A stretch of DNA of 64,000 nt, taken from positions 1-64,000 of the forward strand of contig OZ287696.1 in NCBI GenBank assembly GCA_965649825.1, read 5' to 3'. The position numbers and the translations under genes were made by a program. Source of the DNA: Penicillus capitatus (lineage: Eukaryota; Chlorophyta). The notes below the pieces were generated by a model that worked only from the letters and a program-made list of their open reading frames with translations, was not told where the DNA came from and did no database searches. Numbering within the stretch: position 1 is the first letter of the stretch; each line of letters begins with the position of its first letter. Below, in pieces: positions 44,401-56,240 of this stretch.

Positions 44401-47141
44401 ACATCGCTAAAGGCTTGAAGAACAAAGGGTCAGATGCAGAAGAGCAAGCACTCGAGTTCTTTCGGAAAGCAAAATATAATGAAAAGCACGACTTGACGGT
44501 ATCCTTTGCGATGCACGCATTTGCAGAAGGCCGTAGCAAGTTTGCATTACGAGAAATGCTTTCTATTATCGACGACGACCCTGTTGAAGTCCTTGGGATA
44601 CAACACTTTTTACTAAAGATGCGGGTCCTCGAATCAACAATAGAAGAAGCAAATGAAGAAGACTTAAGAGATATTTTGAACGACGAACAAGGAATCATTC
44701 TAGCCGAAGGTGCTCGCCAACTGCTTGAGAACACCATCAAAGATACTCTAATTCGCGAAATCGTTGTTGAAAAGTTCCAAAATCTGCCGTGCGTTTTGGA
44801 GCAATTCTCTCAAGTTCTCAATAACGTCGTTAATGAAGCAAAGACGATGCTGAGATGTAGACATGACTTAACCCAGATGGAAATGGAAAAAATTGAACAT
44901 GTTTTGAAACTCGCAAGGCATTCTACAAGGCAGAGTGACGTAATAATTCAGTTCGTAGTGCTACCATCAGAAGAAGCCGATGGTTGTTGCAGTTCGGAGG
45001 AGTGCTGGAGAAGGTTAAATTCTGTCATACAGCAAATGCCCCAGCATGCCAGAGAGATTCTGCAGACGCTCACAAACAAATGTTACGATGAAGACGCGGA
45101 CATGCGTCGGCATGCGATGGAGACCATCGGCTACGTCCTCGAGGGGGCGCCGCACCATGCCAGCGAGCTCCCGGCGGCGCTGGCGAAAGGGTGCGGTGAC
45201 AAAGAATCGGACGTGCGTCGAACAGCAATAGACGCTATTAGTCGCATCGTTGCGGTGGCACCACATTACACCGGCGAGCTTTTGCAGATACTGGAAGAAA
45301 AATGCGGTGACAAAGAATCGGACGTGCGTCGAACAGCAATAGCAGCTATCAGTCGCATCGTTGCGGTGGCACCACATTACACCGGCGAGCTTTTGCAGAT
45401 ACTGGAAGAAAAATGCGGTGACAAAGAATCGGACGTGCGTCGAACAGCAATAGAAGCTATCAGTCGCATCGTTGCGGTGGCACCACATTGCGCCGGCGAG
45501 CTTCTGACGATACTAGGAAAAAAGGCTGGGGATGAAATACCAGACGTGCGTTTTGCGGCGATGGAGGCCATTGGCCGTGTCGTTGTGGCGGCACCGAACC
45601 ACGTAAACAAGTTTCCGCCGATGCTGGCGAAGGGATGCAGTGACAATGAATCGGACGTGCGTCAAACAGCAATAGACGCCTTCGGCCGCATTGTTGCGGC
45701 GTTGCCATATGACGCCGGCGTGCTTCTGCCAATACTGCGAGAAAAGTGCAACGACCTAGAGTCAGACGTGCGACGGGCGGTCATGGACGCCATCGGCCGA
45801 ATCCTCCCGGTGGTGCCACACTATGCCGGCGAGATTTTGCAGATATTGCAAGAAAAGTGCGACGACAAAGATACAGGCGTGTGTTTTGCGGCAATAGAGG
45901 CCATTAGCCGCGTCTCCGCGAAGGTGCCGCAGCACGCCGGCGAGATCTTGCCGACTCTAACTAAGAAGTGCGACGACGATGAGGCCGACGTGCGTAGGAT
46001 GGCAATAAACGCCATAAGCTGCCTGGTCGGAACGGCGTCGCAGCACGCTGGCAAAATATTGCCGACTCTAACTAAGAAGTGCGACGACGATGAGGCCGCC
46101 GTGCGTTCGGCCGCAATTAACGCCATAAGTCGCGTTGTCGTAGCGGTGCCGGACGATGCCGGCGAGGTTCTGGTGGTACTAAAGGAGAGGATGGAAGATA
46201 AAACATCGGACGTGCGTTTTGTGGCGATGGAGGCCATCGGACGTGTCCTCGCAGCGGCACCGAACCACGCCGACGAGCTTATGCCGACGCTGACAAAGGG
46301 GGGCGGCAACGAAAACTCGGGCGTGCGTCGGGCGGTGATGGAGGCTATCGGCCGCGTCGTCACGGCCATCCCGCGGCACGCTAACAAACTTGTCTCGACG
46401 CTGACGAAGGGGTGCTGTGACGAGGATTGGGGCGTGCGTCGGGCGGTGATGGAGGCCATTGGCCGCATCGTCGCGGGGGACTCGAAGCACGCCGACAAGC
46501 TCATGCCAAGGCTGATGGAGGGGTGCGGGGACCAAATGTCGGACGTGCGTCTCGCGGCGATGGAAGCAATTAGCCGTATCGTCGCGACCGATCCACAGCT
46601 CTCTGGTGAGCTTATTCCAATGCTGACAAAAGGCGGCGGCGAATACTGGGGCGTACGTGTTGCAGCGATAAAAGCCATAGGCTGCGTCGTCGCAGCGAAA
46701 CCGGAATACGCCGGAAAGCTTATGCCGACGCTAGTGGAGAAGTGCGGCGACGAAGACTTGGACGTGCGCTCTGCTGCAAGAACGGTGTTAAACGAGATGA
46801 AACCCGAAGAAATTATCTCGTCATTATCGTCTTCTTGGACAGATAATAGTGAGCTTTCGTTCTTTTTTGTACAAAACCCATTTACAGTCAATCCTTTTCC
46901 AAAATCTGACACAGTTTCCCTTGTGTTTCATGCCACTTCTTCGCAAAAAATTAATACGCACGTGCATCAATCTATTGACCAATTTAGGTGTTCCTTAAGA
47001 CGAGAATTCGAGAAGAAGTTTCCTGGGCTTTTGAGTGCACTTGAAAGATCAGAACTGGTACAAATTGATTCCGAACGTCCGCGAAAGGTCAGATGGTGGC
47101 GACGACTATTCCGCTTTCCTATTCATTGTTACCTTTATTAG
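41413..47141 (+). CDS. STAND/NACHT NLR-like protein with 16 HEAT-type repeats
   Basis: Two exons (41413-43155, 43212-47141) joined by a 56-nt intron give about 1,890 residues. The N-terminal ~580 residues are helical with no family I recognise. Then comes a NACHT NTPase: Walker A LLYGSPGSGKTCISKAI, Walker B LLMFDGLDEAG, sensor ILTRPYN and the winged-helix-like FPHLTFQEFFAGKYIA. The C-terminal part from about 45040 is an array of 16 HEAT-like units of 37-39 residues with the core SDVRRTAIxAISRIVAVAP. A ~110-residue tail follows. This order (effector-like N terminus, NACHT, superhelical repeat sensor) is that of NOD-like receptors and other STAND signal switches. HEAT replaces the usual LRR, WD40 or TPR. 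The second exon is 3.9 kb without an intron, unlike the finely split housekeeping genes. Confidence 0.9.
45192..45500 (+). repeat. Near-identical 111-bp HEAT-repeat duplications
   Basis: The unit beginning TGCGGTGACAAAGAATCGGA starts at 45192, 45303 and 45414. The first two are almost base-identical and the third diverges after about 80 bp. Other repeats in the array are far more diverged, so this triplication is recent. Confidence 0.9.
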
Positions 47142-48118
47142 GCCACTTGGTTCATTAATGCGCCATGTATTGTTTTGGCCTTGTTTATTAGATTGATTTA
47201 AAATGATCTGGTGATATTGTATTCCATGCGCCCGGTATTTGGGGTTTTTTGAAGTAGATGTCAGTGTTTAAACTTTTCTACACGGTTTAGAACGTATTGC
47301 TATCTAATGCATCGTGTTCTCGGAATGATGTGGTGAAGCATTTCCTGAACTTAATTGTAAGGAGGATCTATTGTGCAAGCGCGAATGTGTACAAATCGAC
47401 TAAAACTCTGCAACATCCAAAGCCTTACTGATGGACAAAATAGAAAACCGCACATCGACAACAAAAATAAAACAAGAATCTTAGAAGGCAAAAAACGAGT
47501 TGCGATGCATACAAACAAACGGATTACAACGTACATCGTGTGCGCTTAAGTATCTCGAAACTGGCGTGTACCGGAAGAAGACAACTGTCCTGGTGAAGGG
47601 ACAGCTAATGAAACACTTCCCTTTAAAACACCAAAAAATCGATACACGCAAATATCTTTCGGATCATTATAATGCGAACACGACAAGCAAAAAAATCCGG
47701 GTACTCTATGGCAACAGAGCTTGTAAGTAGAAAAAACGTTGACACGAATGATGAAATCTATATAACACCGTTTCAAAGAATTTCGACTTTAAAAGCATGC
47801 ACAAGAAACAAAGGTATCCATCCTTTTAACACAAATCGGTTGGTTATTGTCGCCGAGCGATGTGACACTGCTGTCGATGAGACGACCGTCGTCCGGTCTG
47901 CGACTTTCTCTATCCAACAGCCATGTTCGCTCCGTCTGTTGATAGAAAGCAGATGATGCATAAGATCGTTCGTACCCCATCTTCTCTCTGCTATCGGGCG
48001 GCATGTGGGATTCCAGAAACGGAAGGACCTGTTTTTCAGTTAGATGTTTCTTCATTGACGCCATTCTTTCTATTGGCAGCTTTCGTGGGAGCAGATTTCT
48101 TTCCATCCAATGAGATAC
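47142..48118. other. Intergenic, no gene seen
   Basis: AT-rich; small frames only. The right end contains dispersed-repeat copy 2. Confidence 0.5.
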
Positions 48119-48211
48119 CTAGCGAAGCATGAACGTATTTTTCGATTTTCTAATCACCGCCGGCGACATACTCTTTTTCACTTCGCGCATGGGCTGCTGA
48201 AGACGGCGCAT
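48081..48211. repeat. Dispersed repeat, copy 2
   Basis: Partner of 36981-37104, 11.1 kb away, same orientation. Here it covers the 3' end of the small secreted-protein gene and its flank. Confidence 0.85.
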
Positions 48212-48451
48212 TCCGCCAGCCTCGTCTAAATTAGATGAGGCTACGAGGTTGATGCGTTCTGCTGCGCCATCGGCAAGTGCAGAGGCACCGGATTCCAAAC
48301 TTATGGCCTTATCCCTGCTCGAGGCTGTGTACAAAAGAACAAATAGTGGTCAAAAGCGGAAAGGCCTAAAATTCATACAGCGTGCTGAAACGTTCGAAAC
48401 CAAAGCGGCCGCGAGCACGATGACGATGAACAAGCGAAGACCGTGATCCAT
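48119..48451 (-). CDS. Small secreted protein, 92 residues
   Basis: Exon 1 (48451-48379) encodes a signal peptide (MDHGLRLFIVIVLAAALVSN). A 54-nt GT-AG intron (48378-48325) follows, then exon 2 (48324-48119). The mature part begins about ARSSSRDKAISLESG and ends in a basic stretch (MRREVKKS-like, then RKSKNTF). It has no cysteines and no recognised domain. Its last third lies in a repeat shared with 36981-37104. The layout of a short signal-peptide exon followed by a second exon after a small phase-1 intron is the same as in the Kunitz gene and the repeat-peptide gene. Confidence 0.7.
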
Positions 48452-48924
48452 GATGAAGTCTTGTTCCTAGGCAGAGAAGTTTGTGATGACAAATAACAGA
48501 CAAGGATCGCCGACCGCTGAATTTAATAGCCCGCCGCGTCCACAGCATTCTGACGTTGTTGCCGATGGAACGTGGTGCCTTCAAGTCGATTTCTGTCTGT
48601 CCCCACAATAAAAAGCGACTACATACGGCAACGGTACGTTTATGCCGTTCAGAGCTGAAAGCATTCTCGCCCTGGCGATTCTTCCATCGCATACCTATCT
48701 GCAAAATCGATGACGACTGTAGCAGATGCAAGCAAGAAAGAAACGATCGCCTGTTTGGCGGCGCGCTTAGTTGTCTTCTGCGTTTGGCCAATGAGACGAA
48801 AGCTTCAACCGAATCAATGAGACACCTGTCGCATCCCGCTTGGTCCATATACATGAAGCCGCGTAAACAATTAAGTGCGTTCCTGAACTAAAAAACGACC
48901 CTCGCGACTTCCGCTTTTGACCTC

Positions 48925-51900
48925 ATGTTGCAAACGAAGGAGGTGCAGCATTTTAAGCCCGATGGCCGGCTCGGAACTCTGGTGGCCATTCTCTGCGTGG
49001 CATTCCCGGCGCTGCTCTGGCACTTGCGAAGAGTCCGACGTGGAACACCACCAGCACAAGAGTCTAGGCGTTCCGACGCGGGCCATTCCATGGAAGTCGA
49101 AGGTTCTTTGTCCTCTACGACAGACGGTTCGTTAAGGTTTGGATACACAGAGGGAGTTGGGTCATCCAACGGTATCCATTACCAGTACACACTGAGCAGA
49201 TATTTCTGGTTTGCAACATATGAGGCAAGTCGTCTCGCACACCGATTGGGATCTCAACATCTGTTGACGACAGTGGCGTGTGCACCGAGCCTTGTTGGAG
49301 GAAAAATGCAGGATACGCACAGAGGGATTCATCGTGGACGGGAAGAAATGGTCAAGACAGCTCCACCGTTATCTGTAGCTCTCTTTATGCGTTATGCATA
49401 CCAGGCGCATTTTCTTGATGCATGGGGAGGACGGAAATATCACAGCCAGTCTAAATTCGCTAAACTGGCAACGCGTAAAAGCTCACTTTGGTTTTACGCT
49501 TGTCAACCATGACAACAAAAGAAAGAGTCTTCGCAGAGGCACGTGTGGCATCTGAAATGCAGGCGGTCTCACTCTTGCCCCGTGCAGGACACTTTGGCGA
49601 TTTTCACTTGAGGGCTGGGAACAACCAGGCAGCCGATCCCCTCTCCACTGCATCGGTTATCGGGGATCCGACATTGGGATACGTGAAGGATGACTTCATC
49701 ACACTGAGGATGGATCTGAGGATACGTCGCCTGGACAACGAGTCTTTCAGCTTCACTGCCCAAAAGCAGTCGGTGTCATGCCAGGTAAGATCCTCCCTTT
49801 CGTTGAGTGACGCAGTTTACATGACAACCTGCGTTAGTGGAATCTGAAATGTGTTCGGGAGATGAGTCCGTGTATGATCAGCACAGATGTCTTCCAGGTC
49901 AATGGCCGAAAGATGTGCGCCCCATTCTGCCTTGGCGCTTTCAATTCTGCTGCCTGTGTTTGGTTAGGCGGTTGGAACTCATCAGACAGGGCAGCAATCG
50001 CGGCGACGGTGTCAGTGTTCTCCTCAAGAATGTAAGCCGTGAGCGTGCATGTGTTGCCGGCGAACTGTTTGTCATCAATCGTCAGGCATCCGAAACCAGC
50101 TGCCTTTCAGGCACTCTCTAATTACCCACTCATGCACGTCTCACGCCATCTCTTCTGCGCAGAGTTCACAGAGAAGATCGAACCTAATGCTTCGAAGGGA
50201 TGGGTTCGGATCCTGAATGAAAAGGATCCAAAGAATGAAGTTGGTTCCTTCGTCGAGGATGGTTGGTTGGTTCTCTATGCCAAGATCACACCGCTAGAGG
50301 AAGAGGGGAATTTTCAAAACGCGCTCCTTCCCGTTCCAAAACAGATATCGACAAAACTTCTTCCCGACATTGATCCATGCCAGCCGGTGCAAATTGAAGG
50401 TGATTTCCAACTTGTCCCCGATCAATGGTCATACGAGAGGATGCAGAGGGTTGTGGCTCACACGACAACCTTAAGCATGCATACGTCCTCACGAAAAACA
50501 GATGGTATGCGTCATATGAGGTGAGATGATCGATATCGTGTTTGTTGTCTGGAATGAGCGCGTTTGTGTCTCTACAGTGGTATGTGCATCGCTCCCTGTT
50601 GAACAACAATAACGGGCGGATTGTCACAAATCCATTTGTGGTTGAAGACCGCCTATGGTGCGAAGCAGAGATCCTCGTTATCCTGTTGATGTGACTGGCG
50701 TAGGTATCTGGATGTGAGACACGAGGAAGGTCGAATGCTTAACGCTTGTCTTTGGTCCAAGGACGAGAATCCGGTGGATGTTCACTTCGCGTTTACTCTT
50801 GTCAACTTCGAAGACAACCAGAAGAGCGTGCACAAAGGTGAAGCCAATCGATCTGAGAACTGGCCAACGAGCCGAGAGCTTTTTTTCAGGCGGCTATCGC
50901 AGCTTTTCATCCGTCGTCCGCGGCTGGGACTATGCCCTTTTCCCCTCTCCAGAGATAGAGTTACCAGGATCCGGATTTTTGAGGGATGACTTCTTGCTCA
51001 TTCGTCTGGAGATGAGAGTGAAACAGGAAGACAGCGAGTCCTGTCAGATATCTGTCGATGGAAATACTGCAATGTGTGAGGTAATTCCCGCGTGCTGCTT
51101 TTCTTTCCAAACGTCCTTCTCTCGGTTCCAGTGGCAACTGAGATACATGAGTGAAATGGCTCCGTGGACAATTGGGATGGAGAGATTCTCGATCGATGAC
51201 TCCGAACTGTGAGCAATGTTTGTACCGTTTTATGACATGACATTATTGCTTGTGAATAGAGAAGTGCATTTACGACCAAAGGGTCCGACGGGCTCTGGTC
51301 CCTTGGACGTTTTTGTCAAGAACCTTAGGCAAGAGAGGATCCGTGTGCATGTCGAAATCCGAGCTAAAAATCATCGCCGTCCCGAACACGACAGAACGAA
51401 ATGTGACGTCGTCCTCCCCACTGACTGACTGATATCCATAAACTGCAGGTTCCCATCGCATGATTGGCCCACAAGCGACATCGAATATACTGAACAACGT
51501 CCTCAGAAAACAACAACTGGAAAACGAAGCGCTGGGATTTGTCCAAAATGGCTGGACGACATTGAACATAAAGATTTCCCTTTTCAGCGAAGAGGGATTT
51601 GGAGAAGACATCGCGTGTCGCACCCAACAGCCGGAACACGTTCCTCCCTCGTGGCCACCATCTAAAGCTGGTGAATTGATGCAAGTCGAAGGTTCGCCTC
51701 TCTTTGACATCTCGCTTGCGTCATTTCGAGAGAAGAGGGAGGCGGATCGTACTATGGAATCCCCTACTCCTTCACTCTAAGCAGGTACAAGCATTACGCA
51801 TGCTATGAGGTCTGACGATCGTATCCTGTTATCTACGGATCGTGGATCTGCGTTATGTCTGCAGTGTCGAGTGCACCGGCGTTTGTTGGAGAAGAAATGG

Positions 51901-53277
51901 AAGGAGATCTTTACTGAGACATTTGAACTGAAGGGCCGAGAGTGGTAGGCAGCGTCTCTTCGTTTCTCGACTGAGATCTCTGCGCCCAGGCGTTTGTGTG
52001 TGCGGCATCAATCCAAGAACCTTAGAGCCCATCTCTGCAGCCAAAGCGCCGGACTAGAGCCGGTGCATTGCTCGTTTACTTTAGTCAACCATAAAAATGA
52101 AAAAGAAAGCGTCGTGAGAGGTGTTGCCGTTTATCGGAGAAGCATCTGATGAATCGGTAGCTTTGTTGTCTGCATTAGGAGATCAGACAGATTATAGTTT
52201 ATTAGAACGCCAAGACGGTTGGGGATTTGCCTTGCGTTCTGCTGCAGAAGTGGCAGATCCGAGCTCAGGGTTCTTGCTTGGCGATTTCTTCCTTCTCCGC
52301 CTGGAAGTCAGACTGAGCCACCGAGATAACGAACAGTGGAAAGCATCGATCACTCGGAAGACGGCTCTCTGTAAAGTACAGCACAAAAAAGCGCCTCCAT
52401 CGGTATTAAGGGACATCTATCTGGCTGTACAGTGGAAATTGCATGGCTTAAGAACATTGACACCACAAATACTGAGGTCAGAAACATTCAGAGTCGAAGG
52501 GACGGAATGGTTGGTTGATGTGACATGTCTCTCGCACCCTCCGGTGTCTGTCTTCGTAGGCAATTGCATCTGTACCCAGGCGGAAATGCTTTAGATTCAG
52601 GTCTCTCTCTGTATCTTGTGAATAAAGATCAGCGGACGCTCCGGGCAAAAGCGGAGTTCCGTATGGTGAATGTCAAGTCTTCCCAAGATTCTTCGCTGGA
52701 CAGAGTACACGGTGAGGATAGCCCTCTCCCATACGCTTTTGTGCCATCCGTCCTCGTTGCAGTTTTTACTCGAGTCATTAGAGCGAAGCACGATTGGGGA
52801 TTTCGCCAGTTTCTGACGAGTAACGAACTCGTGGACGAATCACTTGGTTTCGTGAGCGAAGGAGGGTGGAGTACTCTAGTCGTGAAATTTACTCTCCTGG
52901 ATACAGAAGAGGTATCACAGGGGCAGCTGTTTAGCAATAACATCGCAAGCCCCGTTCAGCATGAAATCACGTAAGACATCATTTCTTCTGCCTCACTCCC
53001 TCGAAGTCGAGTCAACAGAGCATCCCTCTATCGCTGCGATACCTGCAAAAAATTGTGGAGTCCACCAGACGATCAGCAGGAAATGAGATGTCCCGATTGG
53101 CAGAAGCTGGTGGAAAGTGCCATTGAAGAGGATAGTCCTCGCTTTGAGCGATGCTCGACCTGTCAATCCGACAGGAAATACGCCACAAGACGCAGCCACA
53201 AGTGCGTCCTCTCTTGTCCTCTGCACCCGGCGTCATCTCTATTGTGTCAGGAAGCATCTGCGCAAATGCAGGAGTGA
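48925..53277 (+). CDS. Six-MATH (TRAF-like) domain protein with Cys-rich C terminus
   Basis: The start gives a short N terminus with one hydrophobic segment (LGTLVAILCVAFPALLWHLR), a likely signal anchor. The rest is three repeats of an A-B pair of MATH domains. The A domains (about 49274-49800, 50570-51080, 51864-52400) show WRVHRALLEEK, then FGFTLVNHDNK, then PTLGYVKDDFITLRMDLRI and equivalents such as PSSGFLLGDFFLLRLEVRL. The B domains (about 50150-50520, 51449-51720, 52780-52960) show NEVGSFVEDGWLVLYAKI and NEALGFVQNGWTTLNIKI. Introns sit at equivalent places in each unit; the first is GC-AG (49225-49273). The C terminus (53025-53277) is Cys-rich (YRCDTCKKLW, then RCSTCQSD) and may bind zinc. 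MATH domains bind short peptide motifs in receptor signalling and ubiquitin-ligase adaptors. Some exon ends are approximate. Confidence 0.8.
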
Positions 53278-54839
53278 ATCGAGATGGATACTATGGAGGG
53301 CGTCCAAACAAAACTGTTCAGCTGAACTGCGCAGCATAGATCGTGCTGCGTGATTCTTTTAGATACATACACCTTTTTTTCTTTTAAGAGACAATGCTTG
53401 ACTTTTGAGGCGACCCTGAGGGCTAGCCGATTTGTATGGATTGTGAATGGACCGTTTCAAGGAAGCAAGCTTTGCTATGGGACTCAGTGATCCCTTTCTA
53501 CTAGAGCCACTGACGGAGGTATGATCATTTTTCGATCAGCAACCGTTCGGCCGGTCCTCCTTAACTGTGGATATCTCTCTGGCCTTGTTCTATTGATTTA
53601 GAAAAGTACCATTTCATTGTGCAGACAAACCTATCATTAACTTTAGTGTTCTGTCGATGTCGATGAATCGGCGTAATGCCATTGCCGAAAAGGATCTCGA
53701 ATCTGTCTCCGCGCGAGTCTCCAAATTGCTGAAATCCGATTTCGATGAGGCAGTGCTCTGAACTCGTGCTCTCGTTTTTTCCAGAAGAAAAATGGCTCAT
53801 AGACAGGTGGATGACGTTGGAAGTACCCTTCTTCAATGAAGATCGATGCTGCAACTCCGAATAGCTTTAACTCTTAACGAAGCGTCCATATCGGCTTCAC
53901 TCTTTCAACATTCAACGCATTCTAGCGCGTACCATAGGAGCACGACGAGTCCGTCATCTGCTTGTCCGCTTGTGTAATGTCTTTCTTTGGAAATCGCGAG
54001 GTCTAGCTTTTGAACATGCCGTTGTTGGCAGTTCGTCCGACCAGACAACCAGCGCATTCTAACTCGAGTGTCTGCGACAGTGAGAACACTACCTACCTGA
54101 CAGAGATGATTGCTCTCGGAACTGTGACAAAGAGACTGCCTTCTCATTTGTTTGACACAGAGACAACGGTATCTACGAATCCACTTTGTATTTTTGGCTG
54201 CACTTGCGGCTATCCAAGGCAGGTCGTGCGTGCTAAACACCACCGTAACAGCTCCTCTAGTACACTCCAGAGTTAACAGAACTGAAACAGAGTATACTTT
54301 GACCCGACCTTCAAATTTCCGCATCCATGCATCGGAACCCAGAATCTTCTTGCCGCAACAGATACAAGTTCATCCTTATCGACAATCTGGTTTTGGACAT
54401 CGGGATGAAGAAGACAACAATATCTCCTCATTCCAGATTCGCCATTCGGTGTGGACCCACACCAAGGTGTGCGAGCGTACGGATGACAGATCCAATGCAG
54501 ATAGCTTTTGAAAGGCGAGGAAACGCGATAGGTCAAAGAGACGCACTTGGACTAAATGTCGAACTAAAAAGCGAAAGAAGAGAACTAAACAGTCAGTTCA
54601 AAAAAACACAGAGTTCAAAAAGATGCTAAGATTGTTGAGTATGCAAAAAATCTAAATTCTCCTTCTTTCCTGGCCATTTTAAGACTCGTCCGCGTCCCTC
54701 CCTTCTCGCAGATTCTTGACTCTGTGTGCGTCGTCAGTGTTCTTGGCCGTTGTTGTGCTGTCTAACAGAACCTGCATCTTCTCGGACGGTCGAACGCATC
54801 TACAAAGCGCACTGAGAACAGTCTGAGATTTTGATGTGG
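53278..54839. other. Unassigned stretch with fragmentary frames
   Basis: Plus-strand frames between 54010 and 54629 are open in pieces; one includes a hydrophobic stretch (FVFLAALAAIQG) but lacks an ATG. I cannot assemble a credible gene. Minus-strand 53905-54324 is open for 139 codons without recognisable content. Confidence 0.35.
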
Positions 54840-56240
54840 TCATAACATTACCTTTTTTGTCTTTCTCGAGTCAGTCCGCTCCGTTTCATTCTGTTCCAGG
54901 GCTTCTGGCGAGATCTTTCTCTTAGAAACGGATGCTGCAATCCGTTTCGATGTTCTCCTTGCGATTCTGGTGCGGCGTTTGGATCGTCTGCCGGAATCAA
55001 CATCCATGAAAGCTTGGTTTCTACTTCCAACTGTAGACGGTCCTGCTCCAGAGCCCAAAATCTGTGGCGTACATCCATGAGGGTTTTGTGTTGGATACTG
55101 ACGGGGACGCAGATCTTCTGGAGTGTCGTACAGCCTGCCAGCTTCGTCAGCCTTCGCCATCTCGAACTGCATCACCTCCTCGAACTGCATCCAGCGTGCC
55201 TGCTTCTTGAACACTGTGTCTTCGAGCGGCTGAACGCGTTTTTCACGCTTCTTTAGGTCCGCAGCACGCCTATACAGAGACCCAAACAGTCAATGGTCCA
55301 TCAAAAACAGCAGATCCGAATACCTCTCCAGTTCCTCCGATGATCTGTGATGTGTCTCGAGGAGGTCGGCCTTTCTGCACAAGCACACAGTCTGAGCGTC
55401 AAACAATCAAAAACAGTACTCACTCTCTGTCCACTGCAGCATTCCTCTGTTCGATTTCCTCTAGTTCTGCTGTCGTCGCACGGATGACTCGAGCAGTCTC
55501 GGCTTCGATGGCTTCATTCCTAGCACCCAGGTCCGTCTTCCGCTTGCCGATGTCTTCCTCCAAGTCGACGAGGAGGTCTTTCTTCAAAACAGCCTCGGCT
55601 CTTTGCACCTCGAGGGAATCGGTGCATTGTAGGACTCCCTCGCGAGAAATCAAATCCTCCTCGTGTCCATCGAGTACGGCACGCCTATAGACACGTCGCT
55701 GTCAAGAATCCCTATGATGCGCTAAGAGGATTTACCTGTCCCAGATCGCATGTTCTCTGTGCAGCAACGAGGTTCCGAGGATGTGGAGACCCTCTTCTTC
55801 ATCATCCAGATCCTTGGTTTGTTCGTCACGCAATGTGAAGAACTCCGCTTTCTCCTTCGCCAGCCGTTCTTTCCCGGCCGCGAGGTGCCTCTCCCTGCGC
55901 AGATAGCACCATGACAGGATTCGAGGGCGTGAACAAACGTACTTCCTGCTCAGGTGATAGACCTTGTCGGCCAAAGCGCCGATGTCCAAGTCAAGTTCTA
56001 TCTCTGCCTCCTTCAAAGCTCGCTCCCACGTGTCAAGTCCTTTCTTAAACCTAGAGACACCGAATCGCATCAAGCGTTTTGGAAAGGACAACGGCGAACG
56101 CACTTTCGAAGACTCTCTCGATAGCCCAAGGCGTCGTCGACGTTGCGCTGTTCCTGGGAGGATGCGCGTCCGTCCGGCGCTGCAGTAAGTGCCCGTCCTT
56201 CTTGTGCGCGTTCATCGCTTTGCGGTCGACCGTCGGCCAT
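54840..56240 (-). CDS. Long coiled-coil protein with basic nuclear-type tail
   Basis: Six exons (56240-56104, 56050-55943, 55894-55736, 55684-55424, 55374-55324, 55269-54840) join in phase through introns of 48-54 nt. Beyond the first ~45 residues the protein is an almost continuous charged heptad-rich helix (FKKGLDTWERALKEAEIEL, AAGKERLAKEKAEF, TARVIRATTAELEEIEQR). The tail holds a clear bipartite basic signal (SGRRSKRRTRIARRTSKR). The plan resembles nuclear-lamina-like filament proteins of plants (NMCP/CRWN), but length and sequence do not prove homology. It could also be a cytoskeletal or centrosomal coiled coil. Confidence 0.75.

Noticed and set aside
45821-46912. 363-codon minus-strand frame under the HEAT repeats
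   Set aside because: It mirrors the codon pattern of the HEAT array and has no recognisable content; the plus strand is a clear NACHT-HEAT gene.
54152-54511. Apparent secreted protein beginning with a hydrophobic leader
   Set aside because: The frame opens with TTG and has no ATG before the hydrophobic stretch; no credible upstream exon could be joined.
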